Below, one piece after another: positions 10,430 to 22,737 of a DNA stretch of 64,000 nucleotides. The DNA comes from Atherinomorus stipes (taxonomy: Eukaryota; Chordata; Actinopteri; Atheriniformes; Atherinidae): assembly GCA_023101725.1 (NCBI GenBank), contig JALJCO010012651.1, positions 1-64,000 of the forward strand. The letters run 5' to 3'. Within the stretch, counting starts at the first letter, position 1. Every line of letters starts with the position of its first letter. A program made the translations under genes and the position numbers. Under the pieces are notes generated by a model that was given only the letters and a program-made list of their open reading frames with translations, made no database searches and had not been told where the DNA came from.

Positions 10430-13016
10430 TGACTGCTGAGCATGGGTGAATTCAAGTTGGGGTTTTCAAACAAATGGATTAAAAAAAAACTTCTGTAGCA
10501 ACACTGAATGAGGCCACCATAACGTTGTCATTACATGTAAGTTTATTTATTTTCTACATGCTGTTTTGTCTGATAAACATAGTTCACTGTCTGAAGTGCC
10601 CATGATGCTAACAGATAGCCTCTAGCAAACAAACTCTGGCCGCTAGCTTCCTGCAGGTTGACCTAGTTTCTCTAAGTAAGGTTAAAGCCAAATAAGGTTG
10701 TAGCCAATCAAAAAATTTGTCAACTTAGTCTCCAGGCAGATCATATCATTACAGTAACCAACCCTTTCAGAGAAGAGGAAAATCTGGCATCCCTAAACAA
10801 ACCCCCCTGAAAAAAAGTGGCGTTATTTTTCTTTGGAGAATTGACATATGCAGCAATATCAACTACAGGAAACAGTTTATGTCATCACTCCTTTAAACTG
10901 TTCAGAACAAGTAAGTTTATCTTGACTGGCCGGGCAGCACTCTGGGTATACAGCACCCTTAAACCTCTGAACAAAAATTACCTCTGTTGTATTGTAAACT
11001 TTGTAAATGTATCACATTTTAAGTGTCACTGACAGAACCCTACAGCATATTAAGCTATTATGTAAACTATATTAAATTACTTAAAAGTTAAAACCACAAA
11101 TAAGAATATTCCTGAAAAGTGAACAGGTGATAACAGTACAATGTTCTCCTATGGACAGAATGGAACTCTTTAACTTAAATAACGTTGATGTGTGTGTGTT
11201 AACTGCTTTGATAGTTACAGCTGTTTGTGAACGCAGTAAAAGAAAATGAAAAAAAGGTTTCCCTGTATAGAGATTAAGACGGTCCAGTCAAACTCTCATC
11301 AGGATGCAAATGTGATGCTATAATCCACCTGTGTCACTTCAGAGCAACTATGCTATTTAAGCACCCTGGTGATATGCCATAAAAAGTGAGAGCAGTTTGT
11401 GGGGAAAAGGCAGTTATATTCCCCTGCAAACAACTAACTGGCATGATTATCATCCGTATGTCTGCTTTTTTTACTCCAGTTTGTGCGCTCACACATTTAC
11501 CTGTGGCGTATTCACAGCACATTCATGCATCTAAATGTTTACTGTCAACTAAAACTTTGATCGTGCAAGCTTTAGTCGCCTCACTTTGCTTTGCACCTGA
11601 ACGCATGTGTTGAGAGGTTATATTCAGACTCGAAGAGGTTGAATGGCATTATCTGTGGAACAGCCAACTCCCTGTAACAAGAAAGGAAATCAAAGCGGTG
11701 GGAGAGACAGAGAGGGGTGCAGGGACTGCAGAGATCCACGGTAGAGAACTTCAAAGGTGAACACAGAGTTCACATAGACATGAGGCTCAGACAGCAGGCC
11801 AGGGCCCACATAGACTCTACAAAAGACAAAGGAAAGGCAGAACTGGGAACATACATATAATATACACACAGTCAATAAAACATCCTTCATTCTTTCTGTG
11901 AGTCTGTGCGCAAAAGCGCCAGCTGGCAGGCAGACAAGCAGAGTAAGAAGCTTCAGGGGTCCAGTCAGGACTTTAGAGGGCAGGTGGATGTTAGTGTGGG
12001 GGTGTGAGGTAGGTATCAGGTGTATCTGGGCTGAGAGGCCCCTCGTATGGGCATCCTATTCACCTGCTGCCCGGGCCCGGACAAAGACCGGGGCTCTGGG
12101 GCTCCGCTGGGCCACAGACAGGCCAGGTAACCCTAGAAGGTCTTAATGGCTCCAAGATGAAGGGAAGATGGTTAAAAGAAGATTACAACATGGGAAAATG
12201 TTGGGTTAAAAATACAGCTTTCTAATGATCTGAGCTGCTGCCATCAACAAGGGGCTTTTTCCCACACTGCCTTTTGAAACCTGATATTCAGAAAGCAAAT
12301 TGGCTTTCAGAAAGTCTCATCTGGAGTTTATCTCATTTTTATCATAGCTTTTGCTACTGACCAAGAAACAAAAGACATTTAAATATTAGTTTTATAACAT
12401 TCATGTCATGCTGTGGCAAAATCTGGTGATGAGATCTTTCTTCTCTTTTTCTTTCCAACATTTGTCAGGACTGGTCACCAAAAGATTTCCCCCCATATTT
12501 ATTAGAAGAATCAATCTCCCATTGCTCAATCCTTAAAGATCTTGAACGACTTTGGATAAGTAGTTATTTTAACTGGACAAGGGCAGTGTGGGCCTTTGAG
12601 GGTAAGTCACTCTGAGACCTCTTTAAATTGACTGTATTGATCTAACCCTTTTCCAGTCTCATTGACTGCTTACTGCAAGTCGCATTTATCCATTTACACA
12701 CATTCATACATCATTTCTTAGACTCTACAGTCTTGCATGTGTGGCAGTTGACGGTCCTCTCATTATGCCTCTGAGTGTTCATGCGTCCTGGCTATTTGGT
12801 CACAGGGATGTCCCTTTGGCTGAATGGTCAACATGTGTGACTCTCACCCAGGAGCATGGGAACCAAATCCTGCCTGGGCCCTTCATGGCGTACCTTGCCA
12901 CACGTGCTACATACAGCTTTTTCTCTGCCACAAGCGATAGTATTTCAAACTGATCTATGTGGAGCTTGTTGGCTGGCACCAATCTTCTGACTAATGGATG
13001 ATTTACAGCCACCCTC
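10430..13016. other. No gene recognised
   Basis: About 2.6 kb without a convincing exon. It includes a possible tRNA-derived remnant at 12805-12880. The region 11690-12170 is less AT-rich than its flanks and has open frames on both strands, but none resembles a known family and none shows paired splice sites. Confidence 0.45.
12805..12880 (+). repeat. tRNA-derived SINE head or tRNA pseudogene (possible)
   Basis: TGGCTGAATGGTCAAC resembles an internal promoter A box, and GGGAACCAAATCC about 35 bases on resembles a degenerate B box. A CTCACCCAGGAG stem-loop lies between them. The acceptor stem does not pair convincingly, so a working tRNA is unlikely. Confidence 0.3.
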
Positions 13017-13794
13017 TTAAAGCAGAACTCAGTAACTTTTTCACCTCAATGAATGCTTTTCAGAATCCCTGTGGGGCAAAACAAAGTGTTTACGAAGCGA
13101 TTCAATGTTTCCTCGTCTCCCCGCCGTGTCTCGGCCTGTAAGCGGCACTTGCAAGTCTGCCTGAGCAGACTCGACACAGATCTACAAAAGAAACCGCTGT
13201 ACGGCACTCAGGTCCCCTATCGACCGAGCTGCTTCCAGCACTGGTTTGCACCAGAACCAGACAAAAAAAAACGGTTCTTTAGCCTCCCACCACCTAAACA
13301 CTGGTTTCTGGCTCTCAAAACCAACTCTTTGCTGGACCAGTGTGAAGATCCGGTTCGCGTAGCTTGTGCTGCCTGGGCGCTGGGTGGAGTAGCACCGAGC
13401 CTCACGGCCGAATAGGCTCAATAATCACTTGTCATGTCCACAAAAAGTAAATAAAAGTTTGTATTCTTACCTGCTACCCGGCAACACCAGAGAAAAATAT
13501 AATCCACGGCATATTTACCCACAAAATGTGGGTTAAACGTCTCACTACAGGAGACACAGGACTCTGCTGTTAGCAAAGGGAGACGAGCTGCTGCTACCAA
13601 TGTAGCAAAGTAGCATCAACAAGCTAGTAAAAGCTTAGAAATATATTCAGGGATCAAAATAGAGGAAAGACAGGTAGAGAAGACGTCTGTGTGCTGTGGG
13701 GGGGGGGGGGGGGTAGGGGGAGTACGAACTTTACAACAGTGAAAGAACGCCGCTAGGAGGAGCCCAGAGCTTAAGTTACTGAGTTCTGCTTTAA
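13017..13794. mobile_element. TTAA element E (778 bp)
   Basis: TTAA at 13017-13020 and 13791-13794 flank inverted ends: AGCAGAACTCAGTAACTTT on the left and AAGTTACTGAGTTCTGCT on the right. Inside is a poly-G run near 13699 and a 120-codon open frame with no recognisable domain, which is probably chance. TTAA duplications are typical of the piggyBac and Kolobok superfamilies. No transposase is present, so it is non-autonomous. Confidence 0.65.
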
Positions 13795-14184
13795 CTTCTT
13801 CTATGAAAATTAAATGAAAAATATATTTGTAAAATTTCTTGCAGGTTTTTTTTCTTTTTTTTTAAACTTTGCTTACTGGTATTCACCCAATCATTTTTAT
13901 TTACTGATGTTGCCTTTTAAAACTTTGGTCAGTGCTCGGTTACTATCACCCAATGTTAAGCTAAGCTCTGCATGCTAAGCTAAGCTAACCCCCTCCGTCG
14001 ACTGCCTCCGCTCCGGTCGGCACGATGCAGCAAATCCGTTGCTATTTTAGTCAGTGAGAAGCAGACCACTATGTCTGCTCAGGTCCGTCACCCTCTGCCA
14101 AAAATATGGATCACCTCTATTTTCTGGTCCACTCCGGTTCGCCCGACTCCATTTGGAGGAAGTTGCAAAGCTCAATGAATGTAA

Positions 14185-14540
14185 TGGTGCATTCACACCA
14201 GGATAGTCTGGGGACTTGGTCCGATTGGGCGGGGATTTCAGGAAAATTTCACACCCTTCTTTGTTTCGTTCGCGTTTAACCGCCTGGTTAAACCACCGTA
14301 GTTACAACAACTGCTCGCTAGGGGGCGACGCTCCCAAACACAACCAATGATCATGATGAAGAAGCAGGAAGAAGAAGAAAACCTGACTCTGTGATTTGAG
14401 TGGAAATCTTTCTGCTTCTAATTATTAGGCTACTATCTCTGTCTACACATTTTCCTGTTGTTTTTCGTTGTTGTTTTGACCTCAGAATCGGACCACGGTC
14501 TGTTTAAAGCGGACCAAACAGCAAGAATGTGAACACACCC
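14185..14540. mobile_element. PIF/Harbinger-like MITE (356 bp)
   Basis: The left end TGGTGCATTCACACC and the right end, read on the other strand, GGGTGTGTTCACATT are inverted repeats. TAA flanks both sides (14182-14184 and 14541-14543), a TWA duplication as in PIF/Harbinger. Inner sequence is also palindromic, with GGACTTGGTCCGATT facing AATCGGACCACGGTC. No coding sequence. Confidence 0.6.
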
Positions 14541-14544
14541 TAAA

Positions 14545-15354
14545 CATCAGGTTTCTAAAAGTTTTTTTTTTTTTTTTTACATCTACTGCAGAAATACTTG
14601 ATTGATGTGTTTAGAATTTATTGTTCATATTGTAGCATCTGAGTGAAGACCATATTATGAAATAATATTGCATCTTGTGTGTGAATCTTGTGAATTCCTT
14701 CAAAGTTGCAATAAATGACAAGTTTTTTCGCTGGAGGTTGCTGCTTGGTACGGAGAAACTTTCGTCTGACATGTTCAACTCTGTTCATTTAAACCCCAAA
14801 CCAAACACTTAACTCTGAAGACGTTGAAAAAAACTCTTTGATTAAAATTAACTTAAAAATGTTTTAAAAAAATTTCAACTCTCCAATTTTTACTCTGTAG
14901 CTTTTTCTTTGAACTTCGCCGTTTCAGGACTATTAGGACATGGTCTCATATTTTTTTTTCACACGAACTAGACTTGAACAATCTGGATTCTCGCTACAGG
15001 GGTCCGACATCTTTGTGCGGTCTCATGATTGTTTTCTGAAACGTTTTGAGCACGAAACCCTCATAACAACGTTGTGACACAAATAGACACAAATAGCAAG
15101 CGGCTACATAACTCCAGTCCTTTCCCCGCCCCACCACTAACCGTTCTAGGCTTTGCGGTTGTGCAGCCGACCTCTGGCAACTGTTCCATCCTGACAACTA
15201 TTCAAAATGTTTGGTACGGTCACATGGTGCAAAGAATACAGATCTAATCCCTTATTTAGACTCAAGAACGGTTTAATCGTGACAAAAATGTCCGTGTCAC
15301 CTTATTATTAGATACACTGCAAACAACTTGGTTAAGGTTAGGTATTCGAATTGT
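14545..15354. other. No gene recognised
   Basis: About 800 bases, AT-rich with poly-T runs near 14560 and 14950. The segment 15000-15190 is less AT-rich but shows no exon signature. Confidence 0.4.
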
Positions 15355-15902
15355 TTAAAGGTACAGTATGTAAGAATTACTGACACCTGGTGGTAAAGAT
15401 GGGTATTTGAAAGAAAAGGTGTTTTCTTTCAAATGACTTTACAGGTATATTCCAAGCACTGCAGTGAATGTATGGTGGCCGTAAGTGGCCAAAATTCTCC
15501 ACGACATAAAGATGTTTTCATCTGTGAGTGGATCCAGGGATCTCCAGTGTAGCTATTACTGGACTATGAGTATCTATTTTTTTATGTCTTTTAAGGCATT
15601 ACTGATCCCAAACAGTGCTTATTTAACAAAGCTGGTACAGCAGTTTTAAAGTTCAGAGGGTTTTTTTACTTCACACACATTATTTTGTCCATTCAGGGAC
15701 ACTGTAGTAAAAATGGTGGAACAAATATGGCAGCCTCCATATGTGCACCACCCAGCAAGTAGATAAATGACTCATTCTAAGAAAATAAACACATAACAGC
15801 TATTCTAGTGAAGTGATTACACAACAATAGAAACACAGTTTTGAATTATATATCATATTTTTCTTCCATTGACCTTTGATTTTCTACATACTTTACCTTT
15901 AA
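15355..15902 (+). mobile_element. TTAA element C, copy 2 (complete, 548 bp)
   Basis: TTAA at 15355-15358 and 15899-15902 bracket inverted ends: AGGTACAGTATGTAAGAATT on the left and TTCTACATACTTTACCT on the right. It is the best complete copy of family C in the window, and the reference for the copies at 9172, 20663, 46869 and the scrap at 25318. No open frame of note. Confidence 0.75.
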
Positions 15903-17897
15903 GGTTGACATATCACAGTCTACATGTAAGCAGACTTTCTAAAACAATATTTCAATCCCACAAAATGAGTTGGAATCATAAACCAGACATACTACTGAAA
16001 CACATTACTCTGACTTGAGCTAATTAGCAAGGGAAAAAAAACTCACTGTTCCACAACTATTTCACATCAAGCTGCAGGAGTAATCTCTGTGTGCTAAGAA
16101 AACTTCCATTCCCTGAATGAACCAATGGAAACTCCAACAATCTTCTTATTCTAAATAGTATTATTCGGCACATTTTTACCGTGACAGTTTTTTTTTTTTT
16201 ATGTTAAAGCTCTATAAAACATTTCAGCTGTTTAAGGTCATCAAAAGTTGCAATGAGAAAATTTTGCTCAAGGCTGTAAACCAACAAGGTTAGACAGATT
16301 TCACCTGGCTTTGGCCTTGTGCAAATACTTCAAATACTCACAAATCTTGAAATGTCGGGGGAGGTGTAGTCCTGCTGCATCGCTGTGTGTGTTCTTATCA
16401 TAGATAAGATAATGTGTAAGAAACTGATCCTTGTTTTAGCGCCAGTGTGTCCATGTTCAACAACAGCAGCAACAGCTATGAAAGAAAAAACATTCTGATT
16501 TCTGCATTGTTCTCAACATTTGTTGCAAACTCACCCCTTCTGAGCTGAATCCAAACTATAATTACCATACCTGACTGACATATGAACAGACAGATCAGTG
16601 TTGGTGACTTTGTAAACTCAAAGATTGCTGATGCTTGTTTTAACTCACACAGACTTTCTTCTTTTTTTTTTTCTAATGATTCTCTTCACTAATTTATTCT
16701 GTTCAGGGGGTTGGAAACTATCACAGTTGTCACGGGGCAGGAGGAGGCATACAGCAGTAAAAGCTCATCCATCCACATGGCTAACACAGAAAACAAAAAT
16801 CATGCATTACCTCATTTTTTCAACATTAACTATTTCTTTCAATGTCTTTGTACTGTGGAAAATAAATAAATGAAGTTGCTACCAGTAATACAGTATCTTG
16901 ATTTTAAAAGTTTTATGTCACAGCATTGTCATAAATTTACGATTAGCATGATATTGATATTTTATTGATATAATAATACAATCATAGTCAATGTCAGTAT
17001 ATCACAGCAGCCTCAAAATGTATATAAAATTTCAGATTACTGTGTTGGTCTTACTAAGCTCTTTTCTTTGGTTAAAGTTAACAATAGCTTAAAAAAAACA
17101 AAAGATTTACTAGCTGAGATTACAATGAAATCACCTTTATTGATATAACAACATTGGCTGACCCGCAGTGCTCTTCCACTCCAGATGAATATCGAGATAG
17201 ATTTTAGGATTTAGAGGAGATGAGATGGTATATAGCGCTACAGTAAAGAATAAGGACACAGATATGCAACTCTGGTACTAAAATGGAAAAAGTAGAGACA
17301 TCAAAGAGCAGTGGAAAAGAGAAACAGCTGGTCAGTGCATGTGTGTGTGTCTGTCTGACTGTGTACATGAACACACCTTCAAAGGGGACCCTAGATGTGC
17401 TGGCCCCACCTGACTTCAAGCATCAGTGCAGGGACACATGCACTCCTGCCACACTCTCTCTCTCTTGCACGGTGTACATCCACACTCCACCTGTCATTGA
17501 GTCTTTGCATGTGTCTGCATGTGTGTGTTTCCTTTCAGTGATTTAAACACACAAAGTCACAGAGAGATAAATCGCAAGCTCTGTGGATGTTCGGCAGGGA
17601 ACGTGTGCTCACATGCCCAGGCTCAACGCTCCAGATCGGCCAAGATTTCGGGGAGCAAATTAGTGGGGAACATTTTTACAGTGCATAGTTGAAGCATAGC
17701 TGAAAGTGGAACATCCTGCACAATTAACTGACGTTTTTAAGTTAGTTTTTTTGAAATGTAAAATCAGGTTTTAAAAACCTCCTGCACATGTCAAAATTAA
17801 ATCATGTCTGTCTGTTCAGACATGAAGTCCTGCCAGCTACTGGTCAAGATGTACATATGGATATAAAAGGGAATTTCTATATTTTTTTTGTTATGTG
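15903..17897. other. No gene recognised
   Basis: About 2 kb of AT-rich sequence with homopolymer runs (T near 16190 and 16660). No splice-flanked exon, RNA gene or transposon end was recognised. Confidence 0.45.
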
Positions 17898-18214
17898 AAG
17901 TGCTGCCAGGTGGTTAGCACTGTCATCTCACTGCAAGGTGAAGGTGGAACCGGAGCCTTTCTCTGTGGAGTTTACATGTCCTCCATACATGCTTGTTTTT
18001 TTGTTTTTTGTTTGTTTGTTTTTTGTTCCTATAGTCCAAAAACACATGTCCTATGTTCATTTGTGTTTCTAAATTTTCCCTAGGACTGATAGAGTGATTG
18101 TTTTTGCACAGTTGACCTGTTCAAGGTGAATCCTGCCTCTTAATGAGTTAATGAGAGTGGTTGGGATAGGCTTCAGCCCTCGCTTGTGAGGCTTGAAATA
18201 CAGTGTATGGATGG
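17898..18214 (+). mobile_element. Degenerate tRNA-headed SINE
   Basis: The order matches a very common fish SINE: GGTGGTTAGCACTGTCATCT (tRNA-like head), GGAGCCTTTCTCTGTGGAGT, CATGTCCTCC, ATAGTCCAAAAACA, then GGGATAGGCTTCAGCCCTCG and an ATGGATGG-type tail. A T-rich expansion lies near 18000. It is strongly diverged, so old. Open frames across it are not genes. Confidence 0.7.
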
Positions 18215-18579
18215 GGTGGGGTGGTGGGGGTGTCTGTGAAATACCTACAAGTAGTCAGTGCCTTACAGTACGCGCAGTAGACAGCCGTCTGAGATCTCTG
18301 TCCATCTGGACGAGACATGTGCTCTTAATCTTGGTATTATAAAGCATGCCATTATGACATGCTTTATAATACCAGTATAAACTATATCACTTGTGCAAGT
18401 ACTTGCACTTGTGCACTTGCAGTTTGATATACTTTATATCAAAGCATAAAGTATATCACTTGTGCAGGTAAGAGGAGGGAAATTCACTGTAAATCGAGCT
18501 CAATGAGAACGCCATTGTTAACCTCTGTTTTTTTCTGTCTCCAGTCTGAAATGACATACAGGGTGTTACTGTAAATTCA
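18215..18579. other. No gene; AGTATAT/TACTT-rich local repeats
   Basis: This interval has short inverted and direct repeats around 18345-18465. GCATGCCATTATGACATGC forms a small palindrome, and TATAATACCAG and ACTTGTGCA are repeated. No exon recognised. Confidence 0.45.
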
Positions 18580-18704
18580 GGAGCCTTTTCAGCTGCAGCT
18601 CCCAAATTATGGAACAGCCTCCCATTGGGGTGAGATATTCCTCATCACTAGATCAGTTTAAGTCCAGGCTTAAGACTTATCTCTTCTCACAAGCATTTAA
18701 ATAA
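18580..18704 (+). pseudogene. LINE ORF2 C-terminal end (broken)
   Basis: Translation gives the typical C-terminal signature of fish non-LTR retrotransposon ORF2: GAFSAAAPKLWNSLPLG, a one-base frame change, then SLDQFKSRLKTYLFSQAF and a stop at 18702-18704. The alanine-alanine-proline-x-leucine-tryptophan-asparagine-serine-leucine-proline block is the recognisable part. The rest of the reverse transcriptase is missing, as in 5'-truncated insertions. The clade (L2/CR1/Rex type) cannot be settled. Confidence 0.7.
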
Positions 18705-18827
18705 TTAGGAGGCTAGTCTGATCTTGGTTGGACAGATAGAATGATGCAAAGTGAACTGCTCTTATTATGTTTTATAGCATTTTATTGCTTTTACATGTTT
18801 TGATGCATTGCTTTGAAGTTTTCATAT

Positions 18828-18866
18828 ACTATATTGCCATAAGTATTCACTGACATGTCTTGACTA
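18828..18866 (-). mobile_element. Tc1-like terminal fragment
   Basis: TATACTATATTGCCATAAGT and the following bases to TGTCTTGACT match one end of the Tc1-like element seen at 28829, 33408 and 48166. Only the terminus survives. A repeat beginning TAGGGATGTGCTGG follows directly and looks hAT-like, but its other end was not found. Confidence 0.45.
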
Positions 18867-18869
18867 GGG

Positions 18870-20662
18870 ATGTGCTGGTTTCAGGTTTCAAGGTATACCT
18901 TTGTATAAAAATGTAGCGGTATGAAAACCATTACATTTTCCATCATACCTTCATACCTTGATCTAATTTGGTGTTAACTATTAGTTTTTGTATGTGTGCC
19001 ATTTCCAACATGGAAATAAATGGCTGACTGCTCTGAACCACTGAAGCTCTCAACCAATCACGATATTTGTACGCCCATTTCATGACGTCTCCCCGGAACA
19101 GTCACAGATTTTGAAGGGTCACAGATTTTGGTGTAACACCGGCCTTAATGGATAGATATTTGTAAACACTGGACGACTGGATTCCGATCGCCAGACTAAA
19201 ATTAATCACCCTGGAGCTGTATGCACTCGACCCAGAATCTGATGTGGAGTTTAAAGTTCATGTGGTACCACAGAGACCCCTGACAAGTAAGTGAATTAGC
19301 AAACAAGTCATAAGCTAATGGTTAGCATTGAGCTGGGTATATGGTTTTACTCACCGGAGTGGATACGTTAGGATTTTTGGAGCCTCTCTCGAAATAAAGG
19401 GCATCTAGCTATGATACTGTGCACGCGTATTTGGCGCTTCATGATTGGTGAAATGATTTCTACATAAACATTTCTAAGGCAGACGTTTAAAGGCAGCTAG
19501 AACTTTAATTGAAAATACCTAGATTCATATAGATTGCTCAAATGAATGAAGAAAATAACAACTTAAACTGGGTTTTTTGAATAGTTAACACTATGGTTGA
19601 AAGCTCATAAAAGCAATTTTTTTTTGATAGGGCACCTTTAATGGAGGTGTTATCCAGGTAAATACCTCAAAATTCTTCAGCCAATATTGATAATTGACGA
19701 CTCCATCCATCTTCCAAGTTTGGAAAATGAAGGGATAACACCAAAATTCACCTTTGAACCACCATGAGTAAGCAGAAAGGAGTGAACCCCAAGATGGTAC
19801 AGAATATGTACATTCAGTTCTTTTGACTTTTTTTTTTTTCTTATTAAAGACTTTGATTTAGGGGGAAATTATTTCCATAATTTGATTATGTTTACCTGGC
19901 AAGTCATTTTTTGTGTGTGGTGAACAGAAGAGGGAAAAAATCTTATTAAACATTGTTCATTGAGTGAAACAATATCTCTGAGACTTATTGATGAACATCT
20001 TGATGTGACATCTGAGCTGTTTACATTCTAGGAGGTTAAGTTTTCCTCGATGTGGTAAAGTGTTTACAGACACGTGCGCCCGCTTACACACACACATTCA
20101 CCACACATAAACACAAGCTAACAGAGCTGCAGCCAGGAAGGAAACTCCCTGGCTTTGAAAGGCAGTGATCACTCATATCCTGATGATCTGATAACAACAT
20201 GTGTGCGCGTGCTTGCATGTGTGCTCTAACCCTGTTTCTTAAATGCTTTTTAGTTGCCATAGTTATTTTCTGTGTTCATATACAACTGCTACAACAGATA
20301 CATTTCATAACACTGTTGCAAACACACTCACACATGCACACAGATGGTTTGGAAAATATTGTGTCACCTCCAGACATTGGAACTCCTCAGGTGTGTCATC
20401 ACAAGCAAATTCCTTCCTTGGTGTTCCTCTCTTTCTTTGATGAGGTCTCTTCGCTGAAAGTAGAAATGTGAGTAGCATAGAGATGATCGTGTGTGTTTTT
20501 GCATTTAACCTTAACCTACAAAGAGGCAACATTCTAGCAAGATTTGCAAGGTCACATTCTTGTGAAAATCCAACTTTCCTTCTTCCTTTTTTCTACTGAA
20601 AAAAAAAAAACCACTCATCAGCTGCATGTTCTCAGAGCAATCAGAGTCATTATTTGGCTGTT
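18870..20662. other. No gene recognised; probable diverged repeats
   Basis: The segment 18870-19640 reads like old mobile-element sequence, including GGTATACCTTTGTAT repeats and a run ending GGGCACCTTTAATGG. No complete pair of ends could be assigned. The rest is ordinary AT-rich non-coding sequence. Confidence 0.4.
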
Positions 20663-20742
20663 TTAAAGGTGCAGTGTGTAAGAAAACCAAAGGTCTATGG
20701 AAGAAAAATGGAATGATTAATTCAAAACTGTGTTTTCTACAG

Positions 20743-22737
20743 TGGCCCACAGGTGCAAAAGCATATACAAAAACAACTGCAAGAAGAAAACGCTGCAGAA
20801 AAACAGCTGCAAGGAGAAAATACAGAATAAATGAAAGCAACTGCAACAAAAAAAAAAGCTGAAAAATGAAACAACTGCAACGACAAAATGCAGTTTTCGG
20901 TCGGAAGTTTGCGCAACATGGCCACAGGAATTGAATCTACACCAATGTGGTTTTGTTTCTTTTTCTTTATTTATTTAACATCTGGCCGTAGTGTTTTACA
21001 ATAGGCTGTCATGAATAAAAATCAGCTTATTTAAACGTAGTATCCTTTTTCTCACTGTTTTTGTTGTCTGTCAGGTAAAAATTCATTGATGCTGCATGCG
21101 TATGTCTTGATTTCTGAAAGCCCGGAAAGATGAGGGAATGATGTGTGAAAGAGTGTTCTGAGATCCCCTTCACTAAATAAATGAAACTATTAAACTTTTA
21201 CACTCTCTTTCTGTCATTTTGTGTGTATCACAAATCCACCCATCATTCATTTGATTTTCTTGCTGCAGTTGTTTTCCTTTTTGCTGCATTTTCTTGTTGC
21301 AGTTTTCATTCATGCTGCATTTTGTCTTTGCTGTTGTTTTCATTTATGTTGCATCTTTCATTGCAGTTGTGTTCATTCAAGCTGCATTTGTTGCAGGTAT
21401 TTTGGTTCGTGCTGCATTTTCTTGTCACAGTAGGGGATTATCACGCTGACCGGAACTTCCCGGTATTTGGGCACTTCCTCTTCCAGGCCATGTTAACAAC
21501 AGCCGTTCCTGCTCTGTTATACTGTTTAAATCGGATAAACTGCAAACGTACTTAATTCTTCATTCCAGACTGAAGTGATACTGGATCAAAAGCTGGATCA
21601 AAGCGATCGATTCGCCGCGGTGAAGGGCCGAACTTTATAATAAAACACACGTTTGTTTGTCGCCGGTGGGGCACAACACCGGCACTTCACGGCTTGCTAG
21701 CATTAGCCAGCTAGTGTTTACTGACGTGCTTAACATTGTGCGTCTTAAAACACACAAACATCTGAAAATCGGGTCTGTACCTCCCCGTTTCCAGTGGAAC
21801 AACTGGGGACTGCCAAGAAAGGAGACGCTTTCAGATGCTTGTGTGTTTTCAGCCGCACAAAGTTAGGCACGTCATCGAGCTGGCTAATGCTAGCCTGCTA
21901 ACACGACTGTGCAGACTGCCGGCTACAAACAAACGTGTGTCGTTTTATTATAAAGTTCAGTCCTTCACCGCGGCGAATCGGTCGTTTTGATCCACTTCTT
22001 CCTTAGCATCACTCAGTCTGGAATGAAAACTTGGCATTGGCGTTTAGCCAATATACAAAGTTTAACAGAGTAGTAGCTGGCGGACTACTGTTAGCAGGCT
22101 AGCATTAGCCAGCTTGATGACGTGCCTAACTTTGTGCGGCTGAAAACACACAAGCATCTGAAAGCGTCTCCTTTCTTGGCAGTCCCCAGTTGTTCCACTG
22201 AAACGGGGGGGGGGGGGGGGTGCAGACCCGATTTTCAGATGTATGTGTGTTTTAAGACACACAAAGTTAAGCACGTCGGTAAACGCTAGCTGGCTAATGC
22301 TAGCATGCCGGTGTTGTGCCCCACCGGCTACAAACAAACATGCTACGTTGTTTTATTATAAAGTTCGGCCCTTCACTCTGGAGAATCGCTTTGATCCACT
22401 TCTTCCTTAGTATCACTTCAGTCTGGAATCCGTGAAAATTTAAGTAGGGTTGGCGTTTATTCATGTTATTTACAAAGTAAGGCAGGGACATTGAACTGGG
22501 CCGGAAGTGGGCCGTCTAACTGTTTCAAACCGGAAGTTCGGAACACGGAAGCGTGATAATCCCCCGTTGTTTTTGTTTATTCTGCATTTTCTTGTTGCAG
22601 TTGTCATCTGTGAAACTTTTCCTCTCTTTTTGACATTTTGTGTGCACCGCAAATCCATCCATCATTCATTTCATTTTCTTGCTGTAGTTGTTTTCGGTTT
22701 TGCTGCATTTTCTTGTTGCAGTTGTTTTTGTCTGTGA
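20743..22737. repeat. GTTGCAG/GCTGCATTTTC-rich repeat (split by element D)
   Basis: Degenerate units such as GCTGCATTTTCTTGTTGCAG recur at 21261-21430 and 22565-22735. Their complements (CAACTGCAAGAAGAAAA) occur at 20770-20890. The segment CAAATCCACCCATCATTCAT at 21232 recurs as CAAATCCATCCATCATTCAT at 22650. The arrangement is an inverted repeat of tandem-like units. Open frames of the CFCICFCTC type arise from the repeat. Confidence 0.55.
21433..22564. mobile_element. Fold-back element D (1132 bp), complete
   Basis: The ends are inverted: GGGGATTATCACGCT at 21433 and its complement ending at 22564. Inside, arms of about 340 bases (21563-21904 and 22089-22429) are inverted copies with shared motifs such as CAACTGGGGACTGCCAAG and GCTAGCATTAGCCAGCT. 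The spacer holds a third partial copy (21913-22023) in the orientation of the right arm. A poly-G run lies at 22205-22221. No transposase is present and the superfamily is unknown. Confidence 0.7.

Noticed and set aside
13053..13415. 120-codon frame inside TTAA element E
   Set aside because: It lies within a non-autonomous element, has no transposase motif, and is overlapped by equally long frames on the other strand.
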